Positions 1 to 7,328 are shown, counted from the stretch's first letter. The stretch is DNA of 7,719 nt from an uncultured Collinsella sp. (GCA_902479095.1 CABSNL010000078.1:1-7719); one strand, 5' to 3'. Notes: a model not told the origin generated them from the sequence alone. Made by a program: numbers and translations.

Positions 1-645
1 GCCCTAGACCCCACCCACCCCCTGAAGGAGGAGAAGGTCCCCAAATATCTGGCCAAGATCATCGATGACGAGATCATGGCATGGCTTTCGTGGGACGCCG
101 CACACCAGCCCATCAAGATCGATATCGATTTGAGCCAGCTGGGGCACATTCGGAGCGCCGCCGCGCAAACGCGCGAAGCGCTTTTGATCGATGAGGAACG
201 CGAGGACGACGCATCCGCAGAAGCCGAGGCAGCGGACTCAGGGCAACCGGAAGCCGAGCCCGTAACCGACGCGATTGTCGAACCGGTCGTGGCACCCATT
301 CGGCAGGACTTGACCGACGAGCCGACCATATCCACCGAACAGTTTGGTGTCGTGGCACCGCTTCTCGCGCCGACGCCCGCGTTCGCAGCTGCTGCGCCCG
401 CTGACGCCACAAACGAACTCGCGCCCGCCGCAGATGCCTTCCTTCGCGCACTGCTCGAGCAAAACGCAGCGCAAGCGACATCGGCAGTGGCGCACTCGGG
501 ACAGAGCGAGGACATGCTCGTCGATACCATCAACGAGGCGCTCTTTGACCTGGTGGGCGACACCGTAATTGAATTTAGCGCGGCAGGGCCGCAGATTATT
601 GAGGACTACGAAGCAGACGTGAGAGGATACCTAGACCATGAGTGA
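1..645 (+). CDS. TerB-C domain protein, C-terminal fragment (5' end outside window)
   Basis: The frame is open from base 1 to the TGA at 643-645, giving 214 visible residues without a start, so the gene begins upstream. Residues 37-66 hold a segment of the type 'I-x-IDxSxLxxIRxxAxxTRExLLxDEE', which I associate with TerB-N/TerB-C proteins. Residues 67-140 are an Ala/Pro/Glu-rich, probably disordered linker. Residues 145-211 (FLRALLEQ ... INEALFDLVGDTVIE ... IIEDYEADVRGYL) match the usual end of the TerB-C domain. From the literature, TerB-like domains are helical, acidic, metal-linked modules; those with TerB-N/TerB-C flanks are associated by genomic context with DNA-processing ATPases and helicases. 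No catalytic motif is visible in this fragment. The stop overlaps the next ATG by 8 bases (ATGAGTGA), so the protein is probably made together with the BrxD-like ATPase. The family call is from memory of sequence pattern; the coding call is firm. Confidence 0.72.
   Translation, partial: ALDPTHPLKEEKVPKYLAKIIDDEIMAWLSWDAAHQPIKIDIDLSQLGHIRSAAAQTREALLIDEEREDDASAEAEAADSGQPEAEPVTDAIVEPVVAPIRQDLTDEPTISTEQFGVVAPLLAPTPAFAAAAPADATNELAPAADAFLRALLEQNAAQATSAVAHSGQSEDMLVDTINEALFDLVGDTVIEFSAAGPQIIEDYEADVRGYLDHE
621..627 (+). promoter_or_regulatory. Ribosome binding site of the BrxD-like gene
   Basis: GAGAGGA lies 10 bases before the ATG at 638, inside the last codons of the upstream gene. It supports this ATG as the start and translational coupling with the TerB-C gene. 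Confidence 0.55.
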
Positions 646-1942
646 TACCGCATCCGCAGCACCCCGCGTGCCCAAGCGCGTCGCTGCCGTCATTCTCAAC
701 TCGCTCAAGGGCGGCGTGGTCCCGCGCATCGGCCTTCCCTACATTACCGTAGGGCGCGAGGTCGAGATCCGCGCCCTGCTCACCGATCTGAGTCTCATCG
801 CCGACGGTGGTGCGAGCTTCCGCTTTCTGGTCGGTCGTTACGGCGCCGGCAAGAGCTTTTTGCTCCAGACCATCCGCACGCACGCCATGGGTGAGGGATT
901 CGTCGTCGCCGATGCAGACTTATCCCCCGAGCGCCGTCTGCAGGGCGGGCAGGGGCAGGGCCTTGCCACCTACCGCGAGCTCATACGCAATATATCGACC
1001 AAGACGCGCCCCGAGGGCGGTGCGCTCAACCTTATTCTTGATCGCTGGGTCGCCTCGTACGCCGACGTCGACGAGTCGGTCGTCAATGCCCAACTGGCCC
1101 CGCTCGAGGAAATGGTCCACGGCTTCGACTTCACCCGCATGCTCCGCCGCTATCGCACGGCCGTATCCGAGGGCGACGAAGAAGCCATGAGCCGCGTGAC
1201 CAAATGGATCCGCGGCGAATACCGTACCAAGAGCGAGGCTCGCGCCGAGCTGGGCTCCTCGACCATCATCAGCGATGACGACTGGTACGACTACGTTAAG
1301 CTCATCGCGCGTTTTTTGGTCTGCAGCGGCTACAAGGGTATGTTGGTGCTCATCGACGAGCTCGTGAATCTGTATAAGATTCCCAACGCGATCACGCGCC
1401 AGTACAACTACGAGAAGATCCTGACCATGTACAACGACACACTCCAGGGCAAGGCGCAGTACCTGGGCATGATCATGGGCGGCACGCCAACCTCCATCGA
1501 AGACCGCCGCCGCGGCGTGTTCTCCTACGAGGCCCTGCGCAGCCGACTCGCTCAAGGCCGCTTTGCACGCGAGGACCTTAAGGACATGCTCGCGCCCATC
1601 ATCCGTCTGCAGCCACTCACCTACGAGGAGCTGCTGGTGCTGATCGAAAAACTCATGCAAATTCACGCCGGCTACTTTGGCTGGACGCCCACGCTTACCG
1701 AGAACGACTTGGTGGACTTCCTCAAGATCGAGTTCGGTCGTGTGGGAGCCGACACACATCTGACGCCGCGTGAAGTCATTCGCGACTTTATCGAGCTGCT
1801 CGACATCCTATGCCAAAACCCCGACGCCAACGTAGCCGAGCTGCTGCAAAGCGTCGGCGGCGACGCGCTGGTGCCGGCAGCAGCAACAGGCGACACCGGC
1901 ACCGCAGGCGGCGACCGTAACTTCGCCGAATTCACCATCTAA
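638..1942 (+). CDS. brxD: BrxD-family P-loop ATPase (DUF2791), putative defence/DNA-processing ATPase
   Basis: A 434-residue AAA/ORC-like ATPase. Residues 31-40 (IGLPYITVGR) form the characteristic entry to the nucleotide domain. Walker A is GRYGAGKS at residues 66-73, and Walker B is MLVLIDE at 235-241 with both acidic residues present. A conserved GTP/S...RRRGVFSYEALRSRL stretch at 282-304 is probably the sensor region. The C-terminal part (FGRVGADTHLTPREVIRDFIELLDIL, about 367-391) looks like the helical/winged-helix end seen in this family. The last 25 residues are Gly/Ala/Thr-rich and likely disordered. Length is in keeping with the family as I know it. BrxD occurs in type 2 BREX beside the helicase BrxHI, and the next gene here is a helicase of that type. 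No PglX methylase or PglZ is visible, so this is not a complete BREX locus within the window. An ATP-driven role on DNA with the flanking helicase and TerB-C protein is inference. Confidence 0.82.
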   Translation: MSDTASAAPRVPKRVAAVILNSLKGGVVPRIGLPYITVGREVEIRALLTDLSLIADGGASFRFLVGRYGAGKSFLLQTIRTHAMGEGFVVADADLSPERRLQGGQGQGLATYRELIRNISTKTRPEGGALNLILDRWVASYADVDESVVNAQLAPLEEMVHGFDFTRMLRRYRTAVSEGDEEAMSRVTKWIRGEYRTKSEARAELGSSTIISDDDWYDYVKLIARFLVCSGYKGMLVLIDELVNLYKIPNAITRQYNYEKILTMYNDTLQGKAQYLGMIMGGTPTSIEDRRRGVFSYEALRSRLAQGRFAREDLKDMLAPIIRLQPLTYEELLVLIEKLMQIHAGYFGWTPTLTENDLVDFLKIEFGRVGADTHLTPREVIRDFIELLDILCQNPDANVAELLQSVGGDALVPAAATGDTGTAGGDRNFAEFTI

Positions 1943-1977
1943 CCTGCCAAAAAGGGACAGGTTTATTTTGGCAGGTT
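1941..1977 (+). repeat. Perfect 12-bp inverted repeat, possible terminator/attenuator or dispersed repeat
   Basis: AACCTGCCAAAA at 1941-1952 pairs exactly with TTTTGGCAGGTT at 1966-1977, leaving a 13-base loop. The left arm includes the last two bases of the brxD TAA stop. The right arm runs into TTATC, so the hairpin could act as a weak intrinsic terminator or attenuator between brxD and the helicase gene. The A/T pairs are next to the loop rather than at the base, and the following T-run is short, so strong termination is doubtful. An alternative pairing exists: AACCTG (1941-1946) with CAGGTT (1958-1963). Confidence 0.6.
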
Positions 1978-2048
1978 TTATCTGGGCGAACGTTGAGACT
2001 GTAATGCAGCAAGCCGTTGCCAGCCGCGTTGAGAGATTCGTTTTTGAG

Positions 2049-2054
2049 AGGAGG
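2049..2054 (+). promoter_or_regulatory. Ribosome binding site that fixes the helicase start
   Basis: AGGAGG ends four bases before the GTG at 2059. It is the only strong Shine-Dalgarno match in the gap. It argues against the in-frame TTG at 2017, whose extra 14 residues would encode across this site. Confidence 0.7.
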
Positions 2055-2058
2055 CCCC

Positions 2059-4503
2059 GTGAACGCCTTTGACCGCTACGCCCCGTTTATCCAAGACTTC
2101 ATCTACTCCCACGATTGGGAGAGTCTGCGCTCTATCCAGGTTGCGGCGGCAGACGCCATCTTTAACACACAAGACAATGTGCTCCTAACGGCATCCACAG
2201 CTTCCGGCAAAACCGAAGCGGCCTTCTTTCCCATCCTGACCGAGTTTTGGGAGAACCCGCCCGCAAGCGTTGGTGCCCTCTACATTGGCCCCCTCAAGGC
2301 ACTCATCAATGATCAGTTCGTCCGTCTCAATGACCTGTGCGAAGAGGCCGATATCCCTGTCTGGCACTGGCATGGCGATGTCTCGCAGTCGCACAAGGCT
2401 AAGCTCATCAAAAAACCGAACGGCATCTTGCAGATTACGCCCGAGTCACTCGAGGCGCTCTTAATCCATAAGCACATGGCAATCCCTCGTATGTTCTGCG
2501 ACCTGCGCTATGTGGTTATCGACGAGGTTCATTCGCTCATGCGCGGCGACCGCGGCGGTCAGACGCTCTGCCTTATCGAGCGCCTCTCGCGCATGGCGGG
2601 CGTGCAGCCCCGCCGCATCGGCCTTTCTGCCACCATCGGCGACCCCGAGCGCACGGGCGCCTTTCTCTCACAGGGAACAGGACGCGATTGCATCATCCCC
2701 CGCTTTGAGGAACCGCGCCGCGTGTGGCGCATCTCCATGGAGCACTTCTACAACTCGGGTCCCCAGGCACAGCAGCGGGGATTCGAGAGCACGGGTCCAC
2801 AAGAAGCCGAGATGCTTGCTTGCGAGCGTATTGAGCCGGCGGCGCCCGCGGCGCTGCCGGCTGGCGCCCAAGACGTGCGCCACAGCGGACAGCTTACACA
2901 GGAGGAACGCCGTCAACGTCGTGAGCGGGCACGGGGCAAGGCCGCTCCCAAAGACCGTCGCACTTCTTCGGCCCCCGAGGGCGAAGTCGATATCCCCCGG
3001 GCCGATGAGCAGGCGCTCCTCAACCCCACCGACACCGCGCCCGAAAACGCCGATCCCGGCATGGGCTATATCTTTGAACACACCCGCGGGCGCAAGTGCC
3101 TGGTCTTTGCCAACTCGCGCGAGGAGGCAGAGGCCGTGTGCTCCATGCTGCGCAGCTACTGCGAGAGCCGGCACGAGCCCGACCGTTTTCTCATCCACCA
3201 TGGCAATCTTTCGGCATCGCTGCGCGAAACGGCCGAGGAACTCATGCGCGATGAGGAGCAGGCACAGACAACCGTCACCACCTCCACGCTGGAACTCGGT
3301 ATCGATATCGGCCGTCTGGAGCGTGCGTTTCAGATCGACGCGCCGTTTACCGTCAGCTCCTTTTTGCAGCGAATGGGCCGCACGGGGCGCCGCGATCTTC
3401 CGCCCGAGATGTGGTTTGTCATGCGCGAGGAGGAACCCGAGCCGCGCACGATGATGCCCGAGACCATTCCGTGGAAGCTCCTGCAGGGCATCGCGCTCGT
3501 ACAACTCTATCGCGAGGAAAAGTGGGTCGAGCCGCCCGAGCTCGATCGACTCCCCTACAGCCTGCTCTACCACCAGACTATGTCGACGCTTGCCAGCACC
3601 GGCGAACTCACGCCGGCAGAGCTTGCCCAGCGCGTGCTCACACTCAGCTATTTCCATCGCATCTCGGCCGATGACTATCGCGTGTTGCTGCGTCACCTCA
3701 TTAAGATCGACCATATCCAAGTCACCGAGGGCGGCGGGCTCATCGTGGGTCTCGCGGGCGAGCGCATCATCAACAACTTTAAGTTCTACGCCGTGTTCCA
3801 GGAAAACGAGGAGTTCACCGTTCGCAGCGAATCGGCCGAGCTGGGCACGATTGTCAACCCGCCCCCGCCCGGTGAGCGCATTGCCATCGCCGGCCATTGC
3901 TGGATTGTCGAGGAAGTGGACTGGAAGCGTCACACCGTCTTTGCCACGCAGGTCAAGGGCCGGGTGCCGGCCTACTTTGGCGACTGCCCCGGCGACATCA
4001 ATACACACGTACTCGAGCGTATGCGCAAGGCGCTCAACGAGCACGCGGCGTATCCGTACCTGATGGGTAACGCGCGGGCCCGTCTGGCGCAGGCTCGCCA
4101 TACGGCCGAGATTTCGGGCGCGGGAACTAAGCCGCTCATCAACCTGGGTGGCGACACCTGGGTGCTCTTCCCCTGGTTGGGCAGCTACGCCTTTTTGGCG
4201 CTCGAGCGCATGCTCAAGATTAAATGCGCCGCTGAGTTGGGCCTTCGCGGACTCGACCCGTCACGCCCGTACTTTATGCAGTTTAAGATGAAGGCCGACG
4301 AGGAGACGTTCTTTGAAGTGCTCGCAGCCGAGGCCGAAAAGGACTTCGACCCCATCGACCTCGTCTATCCCGGCGAGGTGCCTTACTTTGATCGGTACGA
4401 CGAATTCGTTCCAGAAGAGCTCGTGCGCAAAGGCTTTGCCGAAGGCGTGCTCGACATCGAAGACATGAAGCAGCGCGTTCTCGGCTGGCGCGACCACGCC
4501 TAA
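2059..4503 (+). CDS. Lhr-like superfamily II DEAD/DEAH helicase, BrxHI type
   Basis: From the GTG at 2059 the protein has 814 residues. RecA domain 1 carries RxxQ (24-27), motif I TASGKT (47-52), motif Ia GPLKAL (78-83 region), TPES (127-130), motif II DEVH (155-158) and motif III SAT (190-192). RecA domain 2 carries LVFANSREEAE (348-358), HHG (380-382), motif V STLELGIDIG (409-418) and motif VI QRMGRTGRR (438-446). All catalytic motifs look intact, so an active ATP-dependent nucleic-acid translocase is expected. The C-terminal half has Lhr-core character: a winged-helix-like region (about 500-560) and a beta-barrel-like segment (585-640, with GTIVNPPPPGERIAIAGHCWIVEEVDW). Residues about 232-335 between the RecA lobes form an unusually long, charged insert. 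The start was chosen by its adjacent AGGAGG. The neighbouring BrxD ATPase suggests a BrxHI-like partner role; the DNA substrate is unknown. A housekeeping Lhr repair helicase is the alternative, less likely given the neighbour. Confidence 0.9.
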   Translation: MNAFDRYAPFIQDFIYSHDWESLRSIQVAAADAIFNTQDNVLLTASTASGKTEAAFFPILTEFWENPPASVGALYIGPLKALINDQFVRLNDLCEEADIPVWHWHGDVSQSHKAKLIKKPNGILQITPESLEALLIHKHMAIPRMFCDLRYVVIDEVHSLMRGDRGGQTLCLIERLSRMAGVQPRRIGLSATIGDPERTGAFLSQGTGRDCIIPRFEEPRRVWRISMEHFYNSGPQAQQRGFESTGPQEAEMLACERIEPAAPAALPAGAQDVRHSGQLTQEERRQRRERARGKAAPKDRRTSSAPEGEVDIPRADEQALLNPTDTAPENADPGMGYIFEHTRGRKCLVFANSREEAEAVCSMLRSYCESRHEPDRFLIHHGNLSASLRETAEELMRDEEQAQTTVTTSTLELGIDIGRLERAFQIDAPFTVSSFLQRMGRTGRRDLPPEMWFVMREEEPEPRTMMPETIPWKLLQGIALVQLYREEKWVEPPELDRLPYSLLYHQTMSTLASTGELTPAELAQRVLTLSYFHRISADDYRVLLRHLIKIDHIQVTEGGGLIVGLAGERIINNFKFYAVFQENEEFTVRSESAELGTIVNPPPPGERIAIAGHCWIVEEVDWKRHTVFATQVKGRVPAYFGDCPGDINTHVLERMRKALNEHAAYPYLMGNARARLAQARHTAEISGAGTKPLINLGGDTWVLFPWLGSYAFLALERMLKIKCAAELGLRGLDPSRPYFMQFKMKADEETFFEVLAAEAEKDFDPIDLVYPGEVPYFDRYDEFVPEELVRKGFAEGVLDIEDMKQRVLGWRDHA

Positions 4504-4529
4504 GACCAGTCTTTTTGGGACGGGGAGAC

Positions 4530-5408
4530 CTATTTGTCGTGAAGAACGGTGCCGAGGAAGTCAGTGTCGAAGGGCACGGCTTCGGCAAAGGCGTAGTTGC
4601 CGTCGCTGGCGATGAGCAGGTAGTTCTCCTCGCCGCCGAACTCTGCATCGCCACATGGGACCACCCAAGCATGGTCGAACACCTCAAGCGCCGTGGCGGC
4701 ACAGTCGCGCAGGAACGTCACATCGCTCCCCTCGTTTGCACTCACGATATTGGCAACGTAGACGCCACCGACATTTAGGCTGCCCCGCACCAAACGCAAT
4801 GCCTCAACCGTCGCCAGCTCGCGTACGGGCTCGGCACCGCCAAAGCAATCGCTCACGACCACGTCGTAGCGACGATGGCCCACGCTCGTCACACCCAAAT
4901 ACGAGCGAGCCTCAGCGGTTATCACCCGCAGGCGATCGCCCGCCGCGCGCTCCAGCTCGTCTAGGTAGAACCAGCGGCGCGCCAGGCGCGTAATCTCTCC
5001 GTCATACTCGATGACGTCCATGCGCAAGCCCTCGTGCGACATCAGCGCGAACTTAGGATAGGCAAACCCGCCGCCACCCAGCACAAGCATGCGGTTGATG
5101 CCGTGACCATAAGCATCGTGCATCGCATCCTCGGACTCAAACACGTCGTCAAACGCACGATAGTACGCAAAGACGGGCTCCGCCCAACGCTCACCAACGT
5201 AGCTTGCGCTTTGGTAGACGCCGCCTTGCACCAACACGCGAATCTCATCGCCGTCCCCATCGTGCACGCGTTTCACACGCGCCAACCCATTGCGGGTTCG
5301 CGCAACCTGCAGACAGGCAGCACGAACAGCGACGGCGGCCGCACCAAGCGCCGCGGCTCCCAGGGCAACGCCGGCAACGACGCCAGCAGAAACACTCGGC
5401 TTGTTCAT
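4530..5408 (-). CDS. Spermidine-synthase-fold SAM-binding protein with N-terminal membrane anchor
   Basis: A 292-residue protein. Residues 8-34 form a hydrophobic Ala/Val/Gly-rich helix followed by Arg residues, so it is probably anchored in the membrane with the enzyme domain cytoplasmic. The Rossmann core shows LVLGGGGF (108-115), DVIEYD (131-136, acidic pair for the cofactor) and YDVVVSDCFGG (181-191), followed by the LATVEALRLVRGSLNVGGVYVANI helix-strand that resembles polyamine synthases. Compared with SpeE (GGGDG and SDCTDPxGP), the Asp of GGGD and the second Asp of the catalytic loop are absent here, although D187 remains. It is therefore probably not a standard spermidine synthase and could be a methyltransferase or a relative of 'fused MFS/spermidine synthase' proteins without the transporter. 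Its ATG directly follows the elp3 stop codon, so the two are co-translated. Substrate unknown. Confidence 0.8.
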   Translation of the reverse strand: MNKPSVSAGVVAGVALGAAALGAAAVAVRAACLQVARTRNGLARVKRVHDGDGDEIRVLVQGGVYQSASYVGERWAEPVFAYYRAFDDVFESEDAMHDAYGHGINRMLVLGGGGFAYPKFALMSHEGLRMDVIEYDGEITRLARRWFYLDELERAAGDRLRVITAEARSYLGVTSVGHRRYDVVVSDCFGGAEPVRELATVEALRLVRGSLNVGGVYVANIVSANEGSDVTFLRDCAATALEVFDHAWVVPCGDAEFGGEENYLLIASDGNYAFAEAVPFDTDFLGTVLHDK

Positions 5409-7316
5409 CTAGAGCTCCTTTTGCAGATAGAGTCCATGATCGTAAAAACCCAAATGGCGATAGTACTCGCGCGTACCAATCGCGCTGATCACGTTGATGC
5501 GCGTATAACCCGCATCCCGGGCAATCTCGCACGCACGCTCTACGAGCAGACGCCCCAACCCATGGTGCTGGGCCGCCTGGCCTTGATACCCCACGCGCGC
5601 CGCCATGCCATACACGTGTACCTCGCGAATCATCGCCTCGTCCGGCATCGTCAGCAACTCGTCCGCATGCGCGGCAACAAACGAATGGTCGGGCAGCGAC
5701 AACCGCAAAAAGCCCGCGATCTTGCCCTGCGGCGTCACCCACTGCAAAAAGCACTCGTGCGTCACCGGCGTCTCGTACGCCACCTCCTCATCAAGAGATA
5801 GCTCATCCAAGTCGGCACCCGCCGTGCTGATCTCGCGATAGCGAATCTCGCGCACCGTCGCACCGTCACCCCGAGCGGCCAAGCGGTTTTCGACGAGCTG
5901 GCGCAGGTTGGGTTTCTTGTTGCCCACCATGATGTCGTCGGAACTAAAGTCGCGGATCATGCGACTGATGCGGCAGAACGCCGGCGTCACCACGATGTCG
6001 TCGGCCAGCACATCGAGCAGCTCTTCCTCGGTATAGGGACGCCACTCGCCGCGCTCGTAGCAGCCCACCAGACGCGAGCCCTCGATGAGCGCACACGGGT
6101 AAACCTTGACCTCGTCGGGCATAAAGGCCCCTTCGGTCATAAAGCGTTCGTAGTCGCGCTTGTCCCCCTCGGGCGTGGTGCCCAGCAAGTTAAGCATAAA
6201 ATGCGCGTGGATCTTAAAGCCAAACAGGCGCGCAAGCGAAAACGCCCGCTCGATCTGCGCCACCGAAATACGACGCTCGTTGATATCGAGCAAATGTTGG
6301 TCGAGACTCTGAATACCCATCTGGATCTTGGTGCAGCCCAGGCGGCGGATGAGCGTAAGCGCCTGCGGCGTTACGGCATCGGGGCGCGTCTCGATAACGA
6401 GCCCCACCACGCGATGCTTCGCCGTCTCGTTGATGCGCTGCTGACGCTCAAGTTCCTCCATCGTTGCCGTCTGCCACTTGGCAACCTCGCCCCACGGCGT
6501 ACCAGGGCCGTACAGACGACGCACCGCGCGGTTGTAGCCGCCCACGGCAGCATCCACACGCTCCTGCTCGTCGGCAACGCCAGCAGCAAGCTCAGCCTCG
6601 TCTGTCGCAATGCCGGCAACCCGATAGCGCTCGCGGCGCTCTGTTACCACCGGCGGCAGCGCATCGGCGGGAGCGTCATCGAGCAGGCGCCCCGCCTCGG
6701 CACGGCTGATGCCCGGACGCGCCAGCATGGGGTTGGCCGCCACGCCGGCGACGGCATCGTCATTGAGCGCACGGAAAAGCTCCGACATAAACCACGTCTG
6801 ATACCCTTGCGGATAGTCGCTCCAGGTGCCACCGAGCACGATGAGCTCAATCTTATCGGTTGCGTGCCCCATCTGCGAAAGCGCGGTCAGACGAGCGCTC
6901 ACCTGCAGATACGGGTCAAAGCAATTTTGCTCCGCACGGGTGCACGCCGGCTCGGCGTGCAGGTAGCTTTTGGGCATGCGCAGATCGTTGGGACAAAACA
7001 GGCAATCGCCCGAGCATGGCCAGGGCTTGGTGATAACGGTAATGGTCGCCACGCCCGAAGCCGTGCGACGAGGCTTCATACGCAGCACCTGCAGCAGTCG
7101 ACGTTCCAGCTCGGCATCGACATTCCACCCAGCCCAACGAGCCGGCTCCTCACGTTTTACCCGCTGGTAGAACGGCAGCAGACGGCGCTTGGCCAAATCG
7201 CGTTTGTCGGCACCCTCACGGCGCGCCTCGGCATGTATCAGTTTGACGAGCGCTTTGTCGTCCACGGTCTCGCCGCGACGCAGAGCCTCGAGTATGTTCA
7301 AGATAATCTGTTCCAT
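5409..7316 (-). CDS. elp3: Elp3, tRNA uridine-34 carboxymethyl-modifying radical SAM/GNAT enzyme
   Basis: A 635-residue two-domain enzyme. By family knowledge, Elp3 uses radical SAM chemistry and acetyl-CoA to place a carboxymethyl group on C5 of the wobble uridine of tRNA, and bacterial forms act without Elongator partners. Residues 95-119 contain the Fe-S cysteines C101, C105 and C108 (CSGDCLFCP). LIVLGGTWSDYP (158-169), VIETRPDAV (307-315) and KIQMGIQSLDQ (330-340) are classic Elp3 radical SAM segments. The C-terminal GNAT domain has REVHVYG (564-570), the acetyl-CoA loop QHHGLGRLL (583-591) and IGTREYYRHLGFYDHGLYL (613-631). A stretch of about 90-110 residues (186-296) between GGT and IETRPD is longer than in archaeal or eukaryotic Elp3. 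The ATG at 7316 has no convincing Shine-Dalgarno; a -10 element six bases upstream suggests a leaderless message. All catalytic motifs appear present. Confidence 0.95.
   Translation of the reverse strand: MEQIILNILEALRRGETVDDKALVKLIHAEARREGADKRDLAKRRLLPFYQRVKREEPARWAGWNVDAELERRLLQVLRMKPRRTASGVATITVITKPWPCSGDCLFCPNDLRMPKSYLHAEPACTRAEQNCFDPYLQVSARLTALSQMGHATDKIELIVLGGTWSDYPQGYQTWFMSELFRALNDDAVAGVAANPMLARPGISRAEAGRLLDDAPADALPPVVTERRERYRVAGIATDEAELAAGVADEQERVDAAVGGYNRAVRRLYGPGTPWGEVAKWQTATMEELERQQRINETAKHRVVGLVIETRPDAVTPQALTLIRRLGCTKIQMGIQSLDQHLLDINERRISVAQIERAFSLARLFGFKIHAHFMLNLLGTTPEGDKRDYERFMTEGAFMPDEVKVYPCALIEGSRLVGCYERGEWRPYTEEELLDVLADDIVVTPAFCRISRMIRDFSSDDIMVGNKKPNLRQLVENRLAARGDGATVREIRYREISTAGADLDELSLDEEVAYETPVTHECFLQWVTPQGKIAGFLRLSLPDHSFVAAHADELLTMPDEAMIREVHVYGMAARVGYQGQAAQHHGLGRLLVERACEIARDAGYTRINVISAIGTREYYRHLGFYDHGLYLQKEL
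5415..5420 (-). promoter_or_regulatory. Ribosome binding site of the spermidine-synthase-like gene
   Basis: AAGGAG on the minus strand lies six bases before the ATG (5408-5406), within the final Lys-Glu codons of elp3. It supports the chosen start and translational coupling. Confidence 0.75.
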
Positions 7317-7322
7317 GACCCC

Positions 7323-7328
7323 ATTGTA
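7323..7328 (-). promoter_or_regulatory. Predicted -10 element of elp3 (leaderless start)
   Basis: On the minus strand TACAAT (one mismatch to TATAAT) is followed by exactly six bases and then the elp3 ATG. This places the transcription start at or next to the A of the ATG. No good -35 is visible because the terminator hairpin occupies that place. A GGGG at 7319-7322 is too close to the ATG to be a normal ribosome binding site. Confidence 0.5.

Noticed and set aside
920..1759. A 279-codon open frame on the minus strand opposite brxD
   Set aside because: Shadow of the BrxD frame, which has clear Walker A and B motifs.
1991..2034. Two copies of CGTTGAGA (1991-1998, 2027-2034) as operator sites or -35 elements
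   Set aside because: Only 8 bases long, and no -10 sequence is found at a suitable distance from either.
2017..2058. TTG at 2017 as the start of the helicase
   Set aside because: It has no ribosome binding site of its own, whereas AGGAGG precedes the GTG at 2059, and the added residues have no helicase-family character.
2004..2072. A 22-codon leader-peptide-like frame overlapping the helicase start
   Set aside because: No Shine-Dalgarno before its ATG and no codon pattern suggesting attenuation by a specific amino acid; likely chance.
2668..4101. A 477-codon open frame on the minus strand opposite the helicase gene
   Set aside because: It is the mirror of a GC-rich coding frame. The plus-strand frame has all helicase motifs, while the opposite protein is His/Arg/Ala-rich without a recognisable domain.
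4502..4516. AAGAC-CA-GTCTT followed by T as a terminator for the helicase operon
   Set aside because: A five-base stem with a two-base loop is too weak to call a terminator.
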